DNA from: CAVPFA01 sp963703655
Lineage (GTDB): Bacteria; Actinomycetota; Acidimicrobiia; Acidimicrobiales; Bog-793
Direction of reading: 5' to 3'
Assembly (NCBI GenBank): GCA_963703655.1
Contig: CAVPFA010000007.1
Location: 53,370 to 117,369 of the forward strand
DNA length: 64,000 nt
Positions 8,242 through 17,232 of the stretch are shown here, one piece after another; the stretch's first letter is position 1; each line of letters begins with the position of its first letter. The notes beneath the pieces are model-generated. The model had not been told where the DNA came from. It searched no databases and saw nothing but the letters and a program-made list of their open reading frames with translations. The position numbers and the translations under genes were made by a program.

Positions 8242-8267
8242 GGAGTTCAAGTCCCGCTCCGGGCACA
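8242..8267 (+). repeat. Second copy of the tRNA-Leu 3' end, possible attR
   Basis: GTTCAAGTCCCGCTCCGGGCACA here is a 23-base exact match to the tRNA-Leu T-arm/acceptor end at 6478-6500, described in parts: GTTCAAGTCCCGC then TCCGGGCACA. The upstream half does not form a tRNA with this end (no GCCCGGA partner, and the T stem mispairs). It is therefore a duplicated tRNA end, as left by tRNA-directed integration, or a local duplication. Confidence 0.6.
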
Positions 8268-8416
8268 ATCCAGCTGGCCGGCGCCGTGGCGAGGCGCCGC
8301 GGCCGAGCGTCATCTTGCACCGCAAAGTCGTCAAATGCGACTCTTTGCCCTGCGGATTGCCTTGCGGAGGAACAAATGCGAGATTCAGCTTCACCCACAC
8401 CTCAGGACCTGTTCTC

Positions 8417-10123
8417 GTGATTCTCGACGCTGAAGACGTCGACCATCGCGCGATCCTTACCACCGACGTGTGCGTCATCGGCTCCGGCGCCGCAGGCATC
8501 ACCCTCGCGCTCGAATTGTGCCGGAGCACCGCGAATGTGGTCCTGTTGGCCGGCGGGCGGAATCGAGAGCACTCAGGCGATCGTGATCTCTACCGCGGTG
8601 TCGTCGACCCGGCTCGCCCTCACGAGCCGCTCGAGGAGAACCGTCGCAGAGCATTCGGCGGTACGACGATCGCGTGGGTCGGTCGCTGCGTACCGCTCGA
8701 GCCGATCGATTTCCAGCGCCGATCGTGGATACCCGACAGCGGCTGGCCGATCAGCTATTCCGAGCTCATCCCGTACTTTGAAAGGGCGATGGAGCTGTGC
8801 GAGGCAGGGCCATTCTCGTTCGACGCGTCTGACACCTTCTCGCCTCAGCGTGCGTCGATGATCGACGGCTTCGACGGCCCAGACATCACGACGTCACGTC
8901 TTGAACGTTGGAGTCCACCGACAAACTTTGCCAGACGATACGCGCCCGACCTCCGAAGGGCGCCAAACCTCCGCACTTTCCTCGGGGGCCATGCCACTCA
9001 CGTACAACTGAACGCCGCCGGGAATTCTGTCGACCACATCCGGGCCTCAGCCCGACCGGGCCATGAGTTCTCCATACGTGCGCGCATCTACGTGCTGGCT
9101 GCCGGGGGGCTCGAAAATCCCCGGCTGCTGCTTTGCTCCAACGACGTCCGTAGAGACGGCGTTGGGAACTCCGCCGGCCTGGTCGGCCGCTTCTACATGT
9201 CACATCTTGCAGGTAGCGCCCAGTCGGTGATCGTGAAAGATCGTGGCCCTTCGTTCCGCTATGGATTCGAGAAGGATCGGGCCGGCGTTCACTGTCGGCG
9301 GCGCTTCGCCCTCACACCCTCCGCGCAGGTCGAGCGACAAGTCGGCAACGCGGCAGCCACGCTCGAATGTCCTGGGATCAGCAATGCCGGCCACCGCAAT
9401 CCGCTCTTCTCGGCTGCGTTTCTCGCAAAGCAATACGGTGACAGCCTTCGACGGAGCAGACTCCGTGGTCTTCGCTCGGAATTGCGGGAGGGCTCGCAGG
9501 TCCGACGCGAGCACTGGCAGGTGATCGCACGTACGTCGCCCGCTTCGGTGGCGCCGATGGTCCAGGTCATTAGCCAGCGGTACCTCGCCAGGAGACGCCT
9601 GCCGATGATCCTGGCCGATCCTTCGGCCCTCGAGCACGACTTGTGCTACCACACCGAGCACGCGCCCAATCGGGAAAGCCGCGTGACCCTGTCCGAAGAA
9701 CGCGACTCGCTCGGCCTTCCAAGGATTCTGGTGAAGGTTGCCTTCAGCGAAGTCGACTTCAGGACGGTCATCGAGTTGCACAGAGCGATTGCGGAGAGGT
9801 TCGAGGCAACCGGAACCGGAAGTCTTCGATTTGACGAAGCCGAGATCCGCCACCACCTGCTCGACAGCCTGCAGCATTTCAACTCGATCGCCCATCACCT
9901 CGGGACGACCCGGATGAGCGAGTCGCCCCAGGGCGGCGTCGTCGACGCGAGCTGCCGTTTGCACGACACGGACAACTTTTTCGTGGCGGGCGGCTCCGTG
10001 TTCCCGACCGGGGGGCACGCGAACCCTACCCTTACGATCGTCGCGCTCTCCGTCCGGCTGGCGGCGCATCTTCGGCACAAACTTGCTATCGGAACCACCT
10101 CCGGAGCTTCGACACGGAGCTAG
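8417..10123 (+). CDS. FAD-dependent GMC-family oxidoreductase
   Basis: A glucose-methanol-choline oxidoreductase of about 568 residues, oxidising an alcohol or sugar with FAD. The dinucleotide-binding GSGAAGITLALEL sits about 20 residues from the chosen GTG at 8417. The FAD-contact segment FGGTTIAWVGRC, the family string VLAAGGLENPRLLL, and the C-terminal active-site domain with HLGTTRMS and GSVFPTGGHANPTLTIVAL are all present. Earlier in-frame starts (8315) add a leader of low plausibility that overlaps the tRNA-like repeat region. No signal peptide is visible. It is the first gene after the gene-poor tRNA region and is not closely coupled to the next one. Confidence 0.85.
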   Translation: MILDAEDVDHRAILTTDVCVIGSGAAGITLALELCRSTANVVLLAGGRNREHSGDRDLYRGVVDPARPHEPLEENRRRAFGGTTIAWVGRCVPLEPIDFQRRSWIPDSGWPISYSELIPYFERAMELCEAGPFSFDASDTFSPQRASMIDGFDGPDITTSRLERWSPPTNFARRYAPDLRRAPNLRTFLGGHATHVQLNAAGNSVDHIRASARPGHEFSIRARIYVLAAGGLENPRLLLCSNDVRRDGVGNSAGLVGRFYMSHLAGSAQSVIVKDRGPSFRYGFEKDRAGVHCRRRFALTPSAQVERQVGNAAATLECPGISNAGHRNPLFSAAFLAKQYGDSLRRSRLRGLRSELREGSQVRREHWQVIARTSPASVAPMVQVISQRYLARRRLPMILADPSALEHDLCYHTEHAPNRESRVTLSEERDSLGLPRILVKVAFSEVDFRTVIELHRAIAERFEATGTGSLRFDEAEIRHHLLDSLQHFNSIAHHLGTTRMSESPQGGVVDASCRLHDTDNFFVAGGSVFPTGGHANPTLTIVALSVRLAAHLRHKLAIGTTSGASTRS

Positions 10124-10164
10124 CTCGGGGCGGCGGGTCTAGGACCCGATAGCGTCGCCTGCCG

Positions 10165-11001
10165 ATGCCGGAAATCGTGGTCGCGACGTTCAACGTTCAC
10201 GCCGGCATCGACGGTTGGGGCGAGCCTTTCGACGTCGTCGCGTCGTGCGCCGACCTCGACGCCGATGTTCTGCTGATGCAGGAGACCTGGACCCCCGCGG
10301 GTGGCGTGGGACTCGCGTCGCTCGTGGCGGCGTCGCTCGGCTATGAGGTCCACGACCTTCCCCTCTCCGATGCCATGGTGCTCGACGCCGCCACCGCGCC
10401 CGGCCGGGGTTGGGGGCCTCACCGGGGAGACCCGTTGCATTCCCGCCGCCTCTGGGTTACCGACACCGAGGCCCTCCGCCGCCTGCGCCATCGGCGATGG
10501 GGCGCAAGGGCAACTTCCGGCAGCTGGGGCATCGCCTTGCTCTCGCGCCTGCCTATCAGGCGGGTCGAGGTCATCGAGCTCGGCCGACTCCGACGGGACC
10601 GGCGGACACGGCGCGCAGCGCTCCTTGCCGAGGTCGAGCTCGACACCTCCTCGATCACCGTCGTCGGTACTCATCTCGCACACTTCACGCACGGATCGCC
10701 GCTCCAGCTGGATCGGCTCCGTCGGCGCCTGCCGCGACCCGACCAGCCGGCGGTACTCGCCGGCGACATGAACTTCTGGGGACCTCCGCTCTCGCTCGCG
10801 CTCCCGGGCTGGCGAAGAGCGGTGCGGGCCCGCACCTTTCCCAGCTGGCGAGCCCACAGCCAGATCGACCATATCTTCGTGACCCGGCCGGTCGAGGTGA
10901 TCTCTGGTGAAGCGATGCCAGTGGGCAACTCGGATCATTGGCCGCTGCGTGCGCGCCTCGCCGTCGACGTGAACAGCGCCCACGCCGCGTCGTCGCCGTG
11001 A
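10165..11001 (+). CDS. Endonuclease/exonuclease/phosphatase-family protein
   Basis: A 278-residue metal-dependent phosphodiesterase fold. Signature residues in order: Asn in ATFNVHAG, Glu in MQETWTP, the strand GTHLAHF, Asp/Asn in GDMNFWGPP, and the terminal SDHWPLRARL with the catalytic Asp-His. The substrate may be DNA, a phosphoinositide-like or other phosphodiester; the sequence does not say. A small hairpin (CGGGTC/GACCCG, loop TAG, 10134-10148) lies between this gene and the GMC oxidoreductase, without a T tract. The C-terminus runs into a degenerate GTCGCCGTGAAC-type repeat that continues past the stop. Confidence 0.85.
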   Translation: MPEIVVATFNVHAGIDGWGEPFDVVASCADLDADVLLMQETWTPAGGVGLASLVAASLGYEVHDLPLSDAMVLDAATAPGRGWGPHRGDPLHSRRLWVTDTEALRRLRHRRWGARATSGSWGIALLSRLPIRRVEVIELGRLRRDRRTRRAALLAEVELDTSSITVVGTHLAHFTHGSPLQLDRLRRRLPRPDQPAVLAGDMNFWGPPLSLALPGWRRAVRARTFPSWRAHSQIDHIFVTRPVEVISGEAMPVGNSDHWPLRARLAVDVNSAHAASSP

Positions 11002-11169
11002 ACCGCGTGCCCGTCGCCGCGAGCCGCGTCGGCGTCGCCGTCGCCGCTAACAGGGCGCGCCTCGCCGTCGCCGTGAACAGGATGTAACCGAACGCGGACC
11101 GGCGAGGTCAGACTTAGGAGAGCAGCGGTGCGGGCACGAGGCCCGACCTGACCGGACAGGGGGCGAAGG
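11002..11169 (+). repeat. Degenerate GTCGCCG repeats upstream of fabD
   Basis: The spacer holds imperfect repeats of GTCGCCGTGAAC and GTCGCCG up to about 11090, continuing the end of the preceding gene. The remaining bases before fabD hold no recognisable gene; the FAS-II operon promoter should lie here, but no consensus hexamers stand out. Confidence 0.5.
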
Positions 11170-12399
11170 TTGCTGGCATTCACGTTTCCCGGCCAGGGTT
11201 CGCAGAGACCAGGTATGGGTGCTGCTTGGGTCGACCACCCGTCGTTCGAGCTCGCCGCGCTCGCTTCCGAGGTCACAGGACGCGATCTTGTCCATCTCCT
11301 GCTCGAGGCCGACCAGGAAACTCTGACCAGGACGGACAACGCCCAGATATCCACCTTCGTCCAGAGCCTGATCGTTCTGGACGCCGCCGAGCGGATCGGG
11401 ATCGTGCCGTCGGCCTGCGCCGGGCACAGCCTCGGCGAGTACACGGCTCTGGTCGCTGCAGGGTCGCTCGACTTCGATGACGGCCTTCGACTCGTCGCAG
11501 AGCGAGGTGCCGCCATGCAGGAGGCCGCCGACTACGCGCCCGGGACGATGATCGCCGTGCTCGGTCTCGACGACGAGAGCGTCGAGACGGCTTGCCGGCG
11601 CGCGGACGGTGAAGCATGGGTGGCGAATTTCAACGCGCCCGGCCAGGTGATCGTTGCGGGGACCTCGGAGGCCATTGGCGAGGTCAGCACTATCGCCAAG
11701 GAGCTCGGCGCCAAGCGAATACTGTCCCTGCCGGTCGGCGGTGCCTTCCATACTCCGCTCATGTCGGGCGCCCGCGATCGGCTTCGCAAGGCCCTCGCAG
11801 CCACGCCCTTCCATCCGCTCGACCCATTCGTGGTGGCAAACGTGGACGCGCGGCCGCACACCGATCCCGAGGAGTGGCCGCGGCTGCTGTCCTCTCAGCT
11901 GTGCAGCCCCGTCCGCTGGCGCCAGACGCTCGACACCCTCCTCGCCGAGGGAACGCAGACCTTTGTCGAGCTCGGCCCCGGTGGCGTCCTGACCGGGTTC
12001 GTTCGACGTGTGGCCCCGACGGCCGACACGATCGGGGTATCGGTCTCCACTCCGCACGATCTCGATCATCTCGTCGAGATCCTGGCCGGCGGCGTCGTGG
12101 GAGCCGCCCCGGCTGGCGAGCACTTCCACATGACCGAGCGGCTGGTGGTCTCGCCCGCAGCCGGGCTCTTCGAACCTGCGGCCGGTCTCAGCAGTTTCCT
12201 TCCCGGGGAAAGTGGGCGGCCGCGTGAGCCGGTGGTCATCGAGGTCGGGGGCCTTCTCGGGCTCGCCGGAACGACCGAGGTGCGGTCCGCGTTCTCTGGG
12301 ACGCTGGAGGGGGTCCTGGTACTTGCGGGAGAAAGGGTGACAAGAGGCCAGCCGATCGCCTGGCTGCGAGCCGCCAACCCCGAGGAAAGGACCTCATGA
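11170..12399 (+). CDS. fabD: Malonyl-CoA:ACP transacylase with C-terminal biotinyl-like domain
   Basis: Loads malonyl groups from CoA onto acyl carrier protein for FAS-II. The family opening FTFPGQGSQ is at residues 4-12, the nucleophile Ser87 in GHSLGEYTA, and the late histidine in GGAFHTPLM. Length is 409 instead of about 310: an extra segment from about residue 318 contains RLVVSPAAGLFEPA and FSGTLEGVLVLAGERVTRGQ, PIAWLR, the shape of a biotinyl/lipoyl hammerhead, but with no MKM lysine. TTG start. The stop overlaps the fabH ATG by four bases, so the operon is translationally coupled. Confidence 0.92.
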   Translation: MLAFTFPGQGSQRPGMGAAWVDHPSFELAALASEVTGRDLVHLLLEADQETLTRTDNAQISTFVQSLIVLDAAERIGIVPSACAGHSLGEYTALVAAGSLDFDDGLRLVAERGAAMQEAADYAPGTMIAVLGLDDESVETACRRADGEAWVANFNAPGQVIVAGTSEAIGEVSTIAKELGAKRILSLPVGGAFHTPLMSGARDRLRKALAATPFHPLDPFVVANVDARPHTDPEEWPRLLSSQLCSPVRWRQTLDTLLAEGTQTFVELGPGGVLTGFVRRVAPTADTIGVSVSTPHDLDHLVEILAGGVVGAAPAGEHFHMTERLVVSPAAGLFEPAAGLSSFLPGESGRPREPVVIEVGGLLGLAGTTEVRSAFSGTLEGVLVLAGERVTRGQPIAWLRAANPEERTS

Positions 12400-13367
12400 G
12401 AGGCTCACAGATCACCGGATGGGGTCTCGCTCTGCCGGACACGGTCGTAACCAACGCCGATTACGAAGCCCGGCTCGACACGACCGACGAATGGATCGTC
12501 GCACGAACGGGAATCAAAGAACGCCGCCAGGGAGGGACCACGTCCGGGCTCGCCGTCGAGTCGAGCCGGCGTGCCCTCGAGAGCGCCGGGCGCCGAGGCG
12601 AGGAGATCGACCTTCTCGTCCTTGCGACGACGACGCCAGACCAGAGCGTTCCCGCGACGTCGTCGTGGGTGCACCACGAGCTCGGTTGCCGGGGCGCGGC
12701 CTTCGACCTGAATGCCGCGTGTGCCGGTTTCGTTTACGCGCTTGTGACTGCGGTGGCCCTGCTCGATGCCGGGCACGAACGGGCACTGGTCGTCGGCTCG
12801 GACACCTTGTCGCAGATCACCGACCAGAGCGACCGGTCCACGGCCGTGCTCTTCGCCGACGGAGCCGGCGCCGTGGTCGTCGAGGCCACCGAGGGCGAAC
12901 CGCTGATCCTGGCTCACGACCTCGGGCTAGACGGATCTCTGACTCATATTCTCTATTGCGACAAGGGCGGCTACATCGTGATGGAAGGGCGCGAGGTATT
13001 CCGGCGAGCGGTCCGGGCGACCGTCGAGTCCGCCGAGCAGGTGATGAAGCAAGCCGACGTCTCGGTCGACGAGATCGCCCTGTTCGTCCCTCACCAGGCG
13101 AACCTCCGGATCATCGAGGCCGTCGGTCAGCGGCTCGGCATCGACGCGGCACATTCCGCCATCTGTCTCGACCACACCGGCAACACATCCGCCGCATCCT
13201 GCGCGATCGCGCTCACCGAGGCCGCCGAGGCCGGTCGTCTGAAGGACGGGGATCTGGTCCTGTTCTCCGGCTTCGGAGCGGGGATGACCTGGGCGAGCGC
13301 CATCGTCCGATGGGGTGGAGCCCCGTTTCGGTCTGCAGCCGCAGACGGAGCGGGAGCTCGTGAGTGA
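12396..13367 (+). CDS. fabH: 3-oxoacyl-ACP synthase III (KAS III)
   Basis: Initiates fatty acid chains by condensing an acyl-CoA with malonyl-ACP. The catalytic Cys109 is in LNAACAGFVYAL, the histidine in PHQANLRII and the asparagine in GNTSAAS. N-terminal TDEWIVARTGIKERR is the canonical FabH signature. At 323 residues the length is normal. It overlaps both neighbours by four bases (ATGA with fabD, GTGA with fabG). Branched or straight starter preference cannot be judged from sequence alone. Confidence 0.95.
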   Translation: MRGSQITGWGLALPDTVVTNADYEARLDTTDEWIVARTGIKERRQGGTTSGLAVESSRRALESAGRRGEEIDLLVLATTTPDQSVPATSSWVHHELGCRGAAFDLNAACAGFVYALVTAVALLDAGHERALVVGSDTLSQITDQSDRSTAVLFADGAGAVVVEATEGEPLILAHDLGLDGSLTHILYCDKGGYIVMEGREVFRRAVRATVESAEQVMKQADVSVDEIALFVPHQANLRIIEAVGQRLGIDAAHSAICLDHTGNTSAASCAIALTEAAEAGRLKDGDLVLFSGFGAGMTWASAIVRWGGAPFRSAAADGAGARE

Positions 13368-14116
13368 CCGACGCGCTCGAGGGTGTCGCGGGGCGGGTCG
13401 TCCTCGTGACCGGTGGCTCACGCGGCATCGGGCTGGCGTGTGCGCGGCGCCTTCAAGCGGGTGGCGACCGCGTCGCGGTCACCTGGCGGACGAACCCCCC
13501 CGAGCAGGTCGATGGGCCGGCGGGGACGCATCCGATCGCTGCGGTCGCCTGCGACGTGACGTCTCCGACGGAGGTCGACAGGGCTTTCGCCGAGATAGAA
13601 GAAGCGCTCGGGCCAGTTGAGATCCTCGTCTGCGCCGCCGGGATCACCGACGACACCTTGCTCCTGCGAATGTCGGAGGAGCGCTGGGGCAACGTCATTG
13701 CGACGAACCTCACCGCGGTCTACCGGACCACGAAACGGGCACTCGGACCGATGGTGCGGGCGAGACGGGGACGGATCATCCTGATCTCGTCGGTCGTCGC
13801 TTTCATGGGCTCTCCGGGGCAGGCGAACTACGGGGCGTCCAAGGCCGCGCTCGTGGGGTTTGCACGGTCCCTGGCGAGAGAGGTCGCATCACGCAGCATC
13901 ACCGTGAACGTCGTCGCCCCAGGCGTCGTTGCCACGGATATGATCACTGCGCTAGGAGAAGATCGCATAGCGGCGCTGACGTCGATGGTCCCGCTCGGGC
14001 GGCAGGCTCGGCCCGACGAGATCGCCTCGGCCGTCGAGTTCCTGGCCTCGGACGGCGCCAGCTACGTCACCGGAGCCGTCATCGCTGTGGACGGCGGTCT
14101 CGGTATGGGCCACTGA
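13364..14116 (+). CDS. fabG: 3-oxoacyl-ACP reductase
   Basis: NADPH-dependent short-chain dehydrogenase that reduces 3-oxoacyl-ACP. The TGGSRGIG cofactor loop, the CAAG (NNAG-type) strand motif, the catalytic Ser in ISSVVAFMG, and Tyr156/Lys160 in YGASK are present; it ends with the usual VDGGLGM. The GTG start overlaps the fabH stop. 250 residues, the family norm. Its place between fabH and acpP makes the assignment to FAS-II, rather than a generic SDR, secure. Confidence 0.93.
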   Translation: MTDALEGVAGRVVLVTGGSRGIGLACARRLQAGGDRVAVTWRTNPPEQVDGPAGTHPIAAVACDVTSPTEVDRAFAEIEEALGPVEILVCAAGITDDTLLLRMSEERWGNVIATNLTAVYRTTKRALGPMVRARRGRIILISSVVAFMGSPGQANYGASKAALVGFARSLAREVASRSITVNVVAPGVVATDMITALGEDRIAALTSMVPLGRQARPDEIASAVEFLASDGASYVTGAVIAVDGGLGMGH

Positions 14117-14160
14117 CACATCGCAGACCATTCACCCCGACAACAGAAAGCGGCACTCGC

Positions 14161-14400
14161 ATGGACCAAGAAGCGACGTTTGACAAGTTCAGGGCTTGTG
14201 CAGTCGAGATCCTGAACGTGCCGAGCGAGAAGGTGACGCTCGACGCGAGCTTCGCGAACGACCTCGACGCCGACAGCCTCGACCTCGTCGAGCTCGTGAT
14301 GGAGCTCGAGGAGGTCTTCAGCATCACCGTCGACGAGAGTGAGCTCGAAGGCGTCGAGACAATCGGCCAGGCGTACGAGCTGGTCACCTCCAAGCTTTGA
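14161..14400 (+). CDS. acpP: Acyl carrier protein
   Basis: A 79-residue ACP. The phosphopantetheine attachment is Ser39 in LDADSLDLVELVMELEE, within the standard acidic recognition helix. Unlike the neighbours it is separated from fabG by 44 bases, enough for its own ribosome site (AAAGCGG), fitting the higher ACP demand. Its stop TGA overlaps the fabF ATG by one base (TGATG). Confidence 0.95.
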   Translation: MDQEATFDKFRACAVEILNVPSEKVTLDASFANDLDADSLDLVELVMELEEVFSITVDESELEGVETIGQAYELVTSKL

Positions 14401-15692
14401 TGGCCAACGCCGTGCTCGGGACCGACCGGGGCGCTCGCCGCAGGGTCGCGGTCACGGGCCTCGGCGTCGTGTCGTGCTGCGGAACCGGCAAGGACGCGTT
14501 CTTTGCGGGACTCAACGGACCCGCCCCCGAAGGCGAGCACCGGGTGCTGGGCTTCGACCCGGCCCTCTGGTTCGACGCGAAAGAGGTGCGGCGAGCCGAC
14601 CCCTTCGCTCAGTTTGCGGTGGCGGCTGCCGAGATGGCGCTCGAGGACGCCGGCCCCGTTGATGTGGATCCGGCGCGTGCTGGGGTTCAGATCGGGACCG
14701 GCGTCGGCGGGCTGAGCTCCATGGAGTCGCAGATCGGCGTGCTGCTCGAGAAGGGCCCGCGACGAGTGTCGCCGTTTCTCGTGCCGATGATGATGGCGAA
14801 CGCCGGTGCCGCCGCGGTCTCCATGCGCCTCGGCTGGCGTGGGCCCTGCGAGACGATCGCCACGGCCTGCGCCTCCGGCACCCATTCGCTGCTCGCCGGG
14901 CATCGCCTGATCGCCGAAGGTCGTTGCGACGCGGTGCTCGCCGGCGGCGCCGAGGCGGCGATGACCCCGGTCGCGCTGGCCGCTTTCGGCAACATGACGG
15001 CCCTCTCGACAAGTGGGTACTCGCGGCCTTTCGACGTGCGGCGGGATGGCTTTGTCATCTCTGAGGGCGGAGCAGTGCTCGTCCTCGAGGAGCTCGAGCG
15101 CGCGCACGACCGCGGCGCTCACATCTACGCCGAGCTCCTCGGCGGCGCTTCGAGCGCCGACGCGTACCACATCACGGCGCCTGCTCCGGGAGGTGCCGGC
15201 GCAATCGGGTGTATCGAGCTCGCGCTCGAGAATGCCGGCATCACCGCGGACGACGTCGCGCACGTCAACGCGCACGGCACGTCTACGCCTCTCAATGACC
15301 TCGCCGAAGCAGAAGCCATCGACAAGATCTTCGGTCGGCCGGGTCCGCCCGTCACTTCGATCAAAGGCGTCACCGGTCATTCGCTCGGCGCGGCCGGGGC
15401 AATCGAGGGGGTGGCTTGCGCTCTGACGATCGATCGTCGGCGGATTCCCCCGACAGTAGGGCTCGAGCAGCTGGACCCGGAGATCCACCTCGACATCGTC
15501 ACAGGCGCCCCCAGGGAGTGGGAACCGGGGCCTGTGCTGTCGAACAGCTTCGGTTTCGGCGGGCACAATGGCTGCATCGTGCTCGCGCCCGTAGCGCACC
15601 TGAGTCACAGGCGAGGAGTTGTCGGTCCCCGAGAGTCCCGCCGGCAGCCCGAGGGTGCCGCCTCCCGATTGTGCTTTCGCCGGGTTCAGTGA
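14400..15692 (+). CDS. fabF: 3-oxoacyl-ACP synthase II (KAS II)
   Basis: Elongating condensing enzyme of FAS-II. The Cys-His-His triad is visible: Cys157 in TACASGTHS, His292 in VNAHGTSTPLND and His327 in VTGHSLGAAGAIE. The ATG at 14400 overlaps the acpP stop; an in-frame TTG one codon earlier is less likely. The last 30 residues (from SHRRGVVGPRE) extend past the usual GGHNGCIVLAP end and read through the beginning of the next gene in another frame, so the C-terminus may be lengthened by drift or an indel. 430 residues. Confidence 0.94.
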   Translation: MANAVLGTDRGARRRVAVTGLGVVSCCGTGKDAFFAGLNGPAPEGEHRVLGFDPALWFDAKEVRRADPFAQFAVAAAEMALEDAGPVDVDPARAGVQIGTGVGGLSSMESQIGVLLEKGPRRVSPFLVPMMMANAGAAAVSMRLGWRGPCETIATACASGTHSLLAGHRLIAEGRCDAVLAGGAEAAMTPVALAAFGNMTALSTSGYSRPFDVRRDGFVISEGGAVLVLEELERAHDRGAHIYAELLGGASSADAYHITAPAPGGAGAIGCIELALENAGITADDVAHVNAHGTSTPLNDLAEAEAIDKIFGRPGPPVTSIKGVTGHSLGAAGAIEGVACALTIDRRRIPPTVGLEQLDPEIHLDIVTGAPREWEPGPVLSNSFGFGGHNGCIVLAPVAHLSHRRGVVGPRESRRQPEGAASRLCFRRVQ

Positions 15693-17232
15693 CGATCCGC
15701 CCTGGCTGGTCGATCCGGACGACCTGCCCTGGCTGGAGGGAATCGGCGCCATACGTGCCAGGACGCGAGCGGAGGTCCCCCGCCTCGTCCGGCGGCGGCG
15801 ACTCCCCCCTGCGCCCCGAATCGTGAAGGTGGGCTGGACCCTCGGGCGCGCGGTCGGGGCCTGGTACCTGCTCGATCGCGGGCGTGGGCAGCCCCGGTCA
15901 CGACTCGGGCTGTCGAGGCGGCTCCGGATCGCCTTCGGCAAGCTCGGGCCGACCTACATCAAGCTCGGGCAGATCCTCTCGTCGGGAGAGGGGATCTTCC
16001 CAGAAGAGATCGTCTCGCAGTTCCGCCTCCTGCGTGACCGGGTGCCTCCCGAGACGTTCGACACCGTGCGCCGGATCCTCGAAGCGGAGCTGGCCGGTCC
16101 CCTCGACGCGACGTTCGCCGAGTTCGACCGGACCCCGATCGCCGCCGCCTCGATCGCCCAGGTTCACGGCGCTCTCCTCCACTCCGGTGAGCGGGTGGTC
16201 GTCAAGGTCCAGCGGCCTGACGTGGCCTCGCTCGTCCGCAGGGATCTCGCCGGCATGAGCTTCTTCGCCCCGTTTCTGGTCGGGCGGATCCCGATTTCAG
16301 CTCTCGCCAATCCTCCGGCGCTGATCGAGCTGTTCGCGGAGACGATCGTCGAAGAGCTCGACTTCAGGCTCGAGGCCGCCAACATGCTCGATGTCGGTCA
16401 CGTCCTCGCGGAGACCAATCAGCGCTCCATCATCGTGCCGCGTCCACATCCCCGCCTGGTCACCCGCCGTATGCTCGTGATGGAACGGCTGGACGGGTTC
16501 GGGTGGGATGACGTCGCCGGAATGCAGGCAGCCGGCATCGACACGACTGCCGTGCTTCGGGCGGAGATGATCTCGTTCCTGGAAGGGGCGCTCCTGTACG
16601 GCGTGTTCCACGGCGATCTCCACGGCGGGAACCTCTTCGTCCGACCCGACGGCCGCGTCGCCCTGCTCGATCACGGCATCACCGGCCGCTTGGGCGAGCA
16701 ACAGCGTCTTGCGTTTCTGCAGCTGCTGATCGGCGGGACCACCAACAACATCCCCATCCAGGTGCAGGCTCTAAAGGAGCTCGGTGCGCTGCCCGCTGAC
16801 GCAGACGTGGACCAGGTCATAAGGGACCTCGGGCTCGACAAGCCCGCTCAGGACGTGATCACGTTGTCGGCCGACGAGCTCACCGCCCAGTTGCGCGATC
16901 TCACCAAGCAGCTTCTGGCATACGGCGCGCGGATGCCGAAAGAGCTGATGTTGTTCGTGAAGGACCTGTTGTTTCTCGATGGGGCGGTGGCGACGCTGGC
17001 TCCCGGGATCGACCTGCTCGCAGAGGTGGCACGCATCGCCACGTACTTCGCCGAACGTTACGGTGAGCGCATCGCGACCGAGATCGGCCTCGATCCACGC
17101 GCCGTCCCGGTCGATCTCGACGGGCTGCGCGCATCGATGGGCCTTTCGACCGAGACCGAGCGGATCACCCACCGGGAACTGCAGGAACGTAGAGAGAAGC
17201 TGCGGAGGAAGTTCGAGCGGAGAGAGCCGTAG
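15619..17232 (+). CDS. ABC1/UbiB-family atypical kinase
   Basis: A protein-kinase-like (ADCK/UbiB) ATPase of about 537 residues linked to quinone or lipid metabolism. Motifs: KxGQ segment PTYIKLGQILSSGEG, the Ala-rich nucleotide loop PIAAASIAQVHGA, the lysine in VVVKVQRP, the glutamate helix EELDFRLEAANM, the catalytic HGDLHGGNLF and DHG in LLDHGITG. The C-terminal part is predicted helical and less conserved. The TTG at 15619 puts 74 bases of overlap on fabF; a later GTG (15655) is possible. It is the last gene of the FAS-II operon, suggesting a link to lipid or isoprenoid-quinone handling (inference). Confidence 0.88.
   Translation: MSVPESPAGSPRVPPPDCAFAGFSDDPPWLVDPDDLPWLEGIGAIRARTRAEVPRLVRRRRLPPAPRIVKVGWTLGRAVGAWYLLDRGRGQPRSRLGLSRRLRIAFGKLGPTYIKLGQILSSGEGIFPEEIVSQFRLLRDRVPPETFDTVRRILEAELAGPLDATFAEFDRTPIAAASIAQVHGALLHSGERVVVKVQRPDVASLVRRDLAGMSFFAPFLVGRIPISALANPPALIELFAETIVEELDFRLEAANMLDVGHVLAETNQRSIIVPRPHPRLVTRRMLVMERLDGFGWDDVAGMQAAGIDTTAVLRAEMISFLEGALLYGVFHGDLHGGNLFVRPDGRVALLDHGITGRLGEQQRLAFLQLLIGGTTNNIPIQVQALKELGALPADADVDQVIRDLGLDKPAQDVITLSADELTAQLRDLTKQLLAYGARMPKELMLFVKDLLFLDGAVATLAPGIDLLAEVARIATYFAERYGERIATEIGLDPRAVPVDLDGLRASMGLSTETERITHRELQERREKLRRKFERREP

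Noticed and set aside
8190..8267. A second complete tRNA
   Set aside because: Only the T arm/acceptor end matches. No partner for the acceptor is found and the T stem mispairs, so it is a duplicated end.
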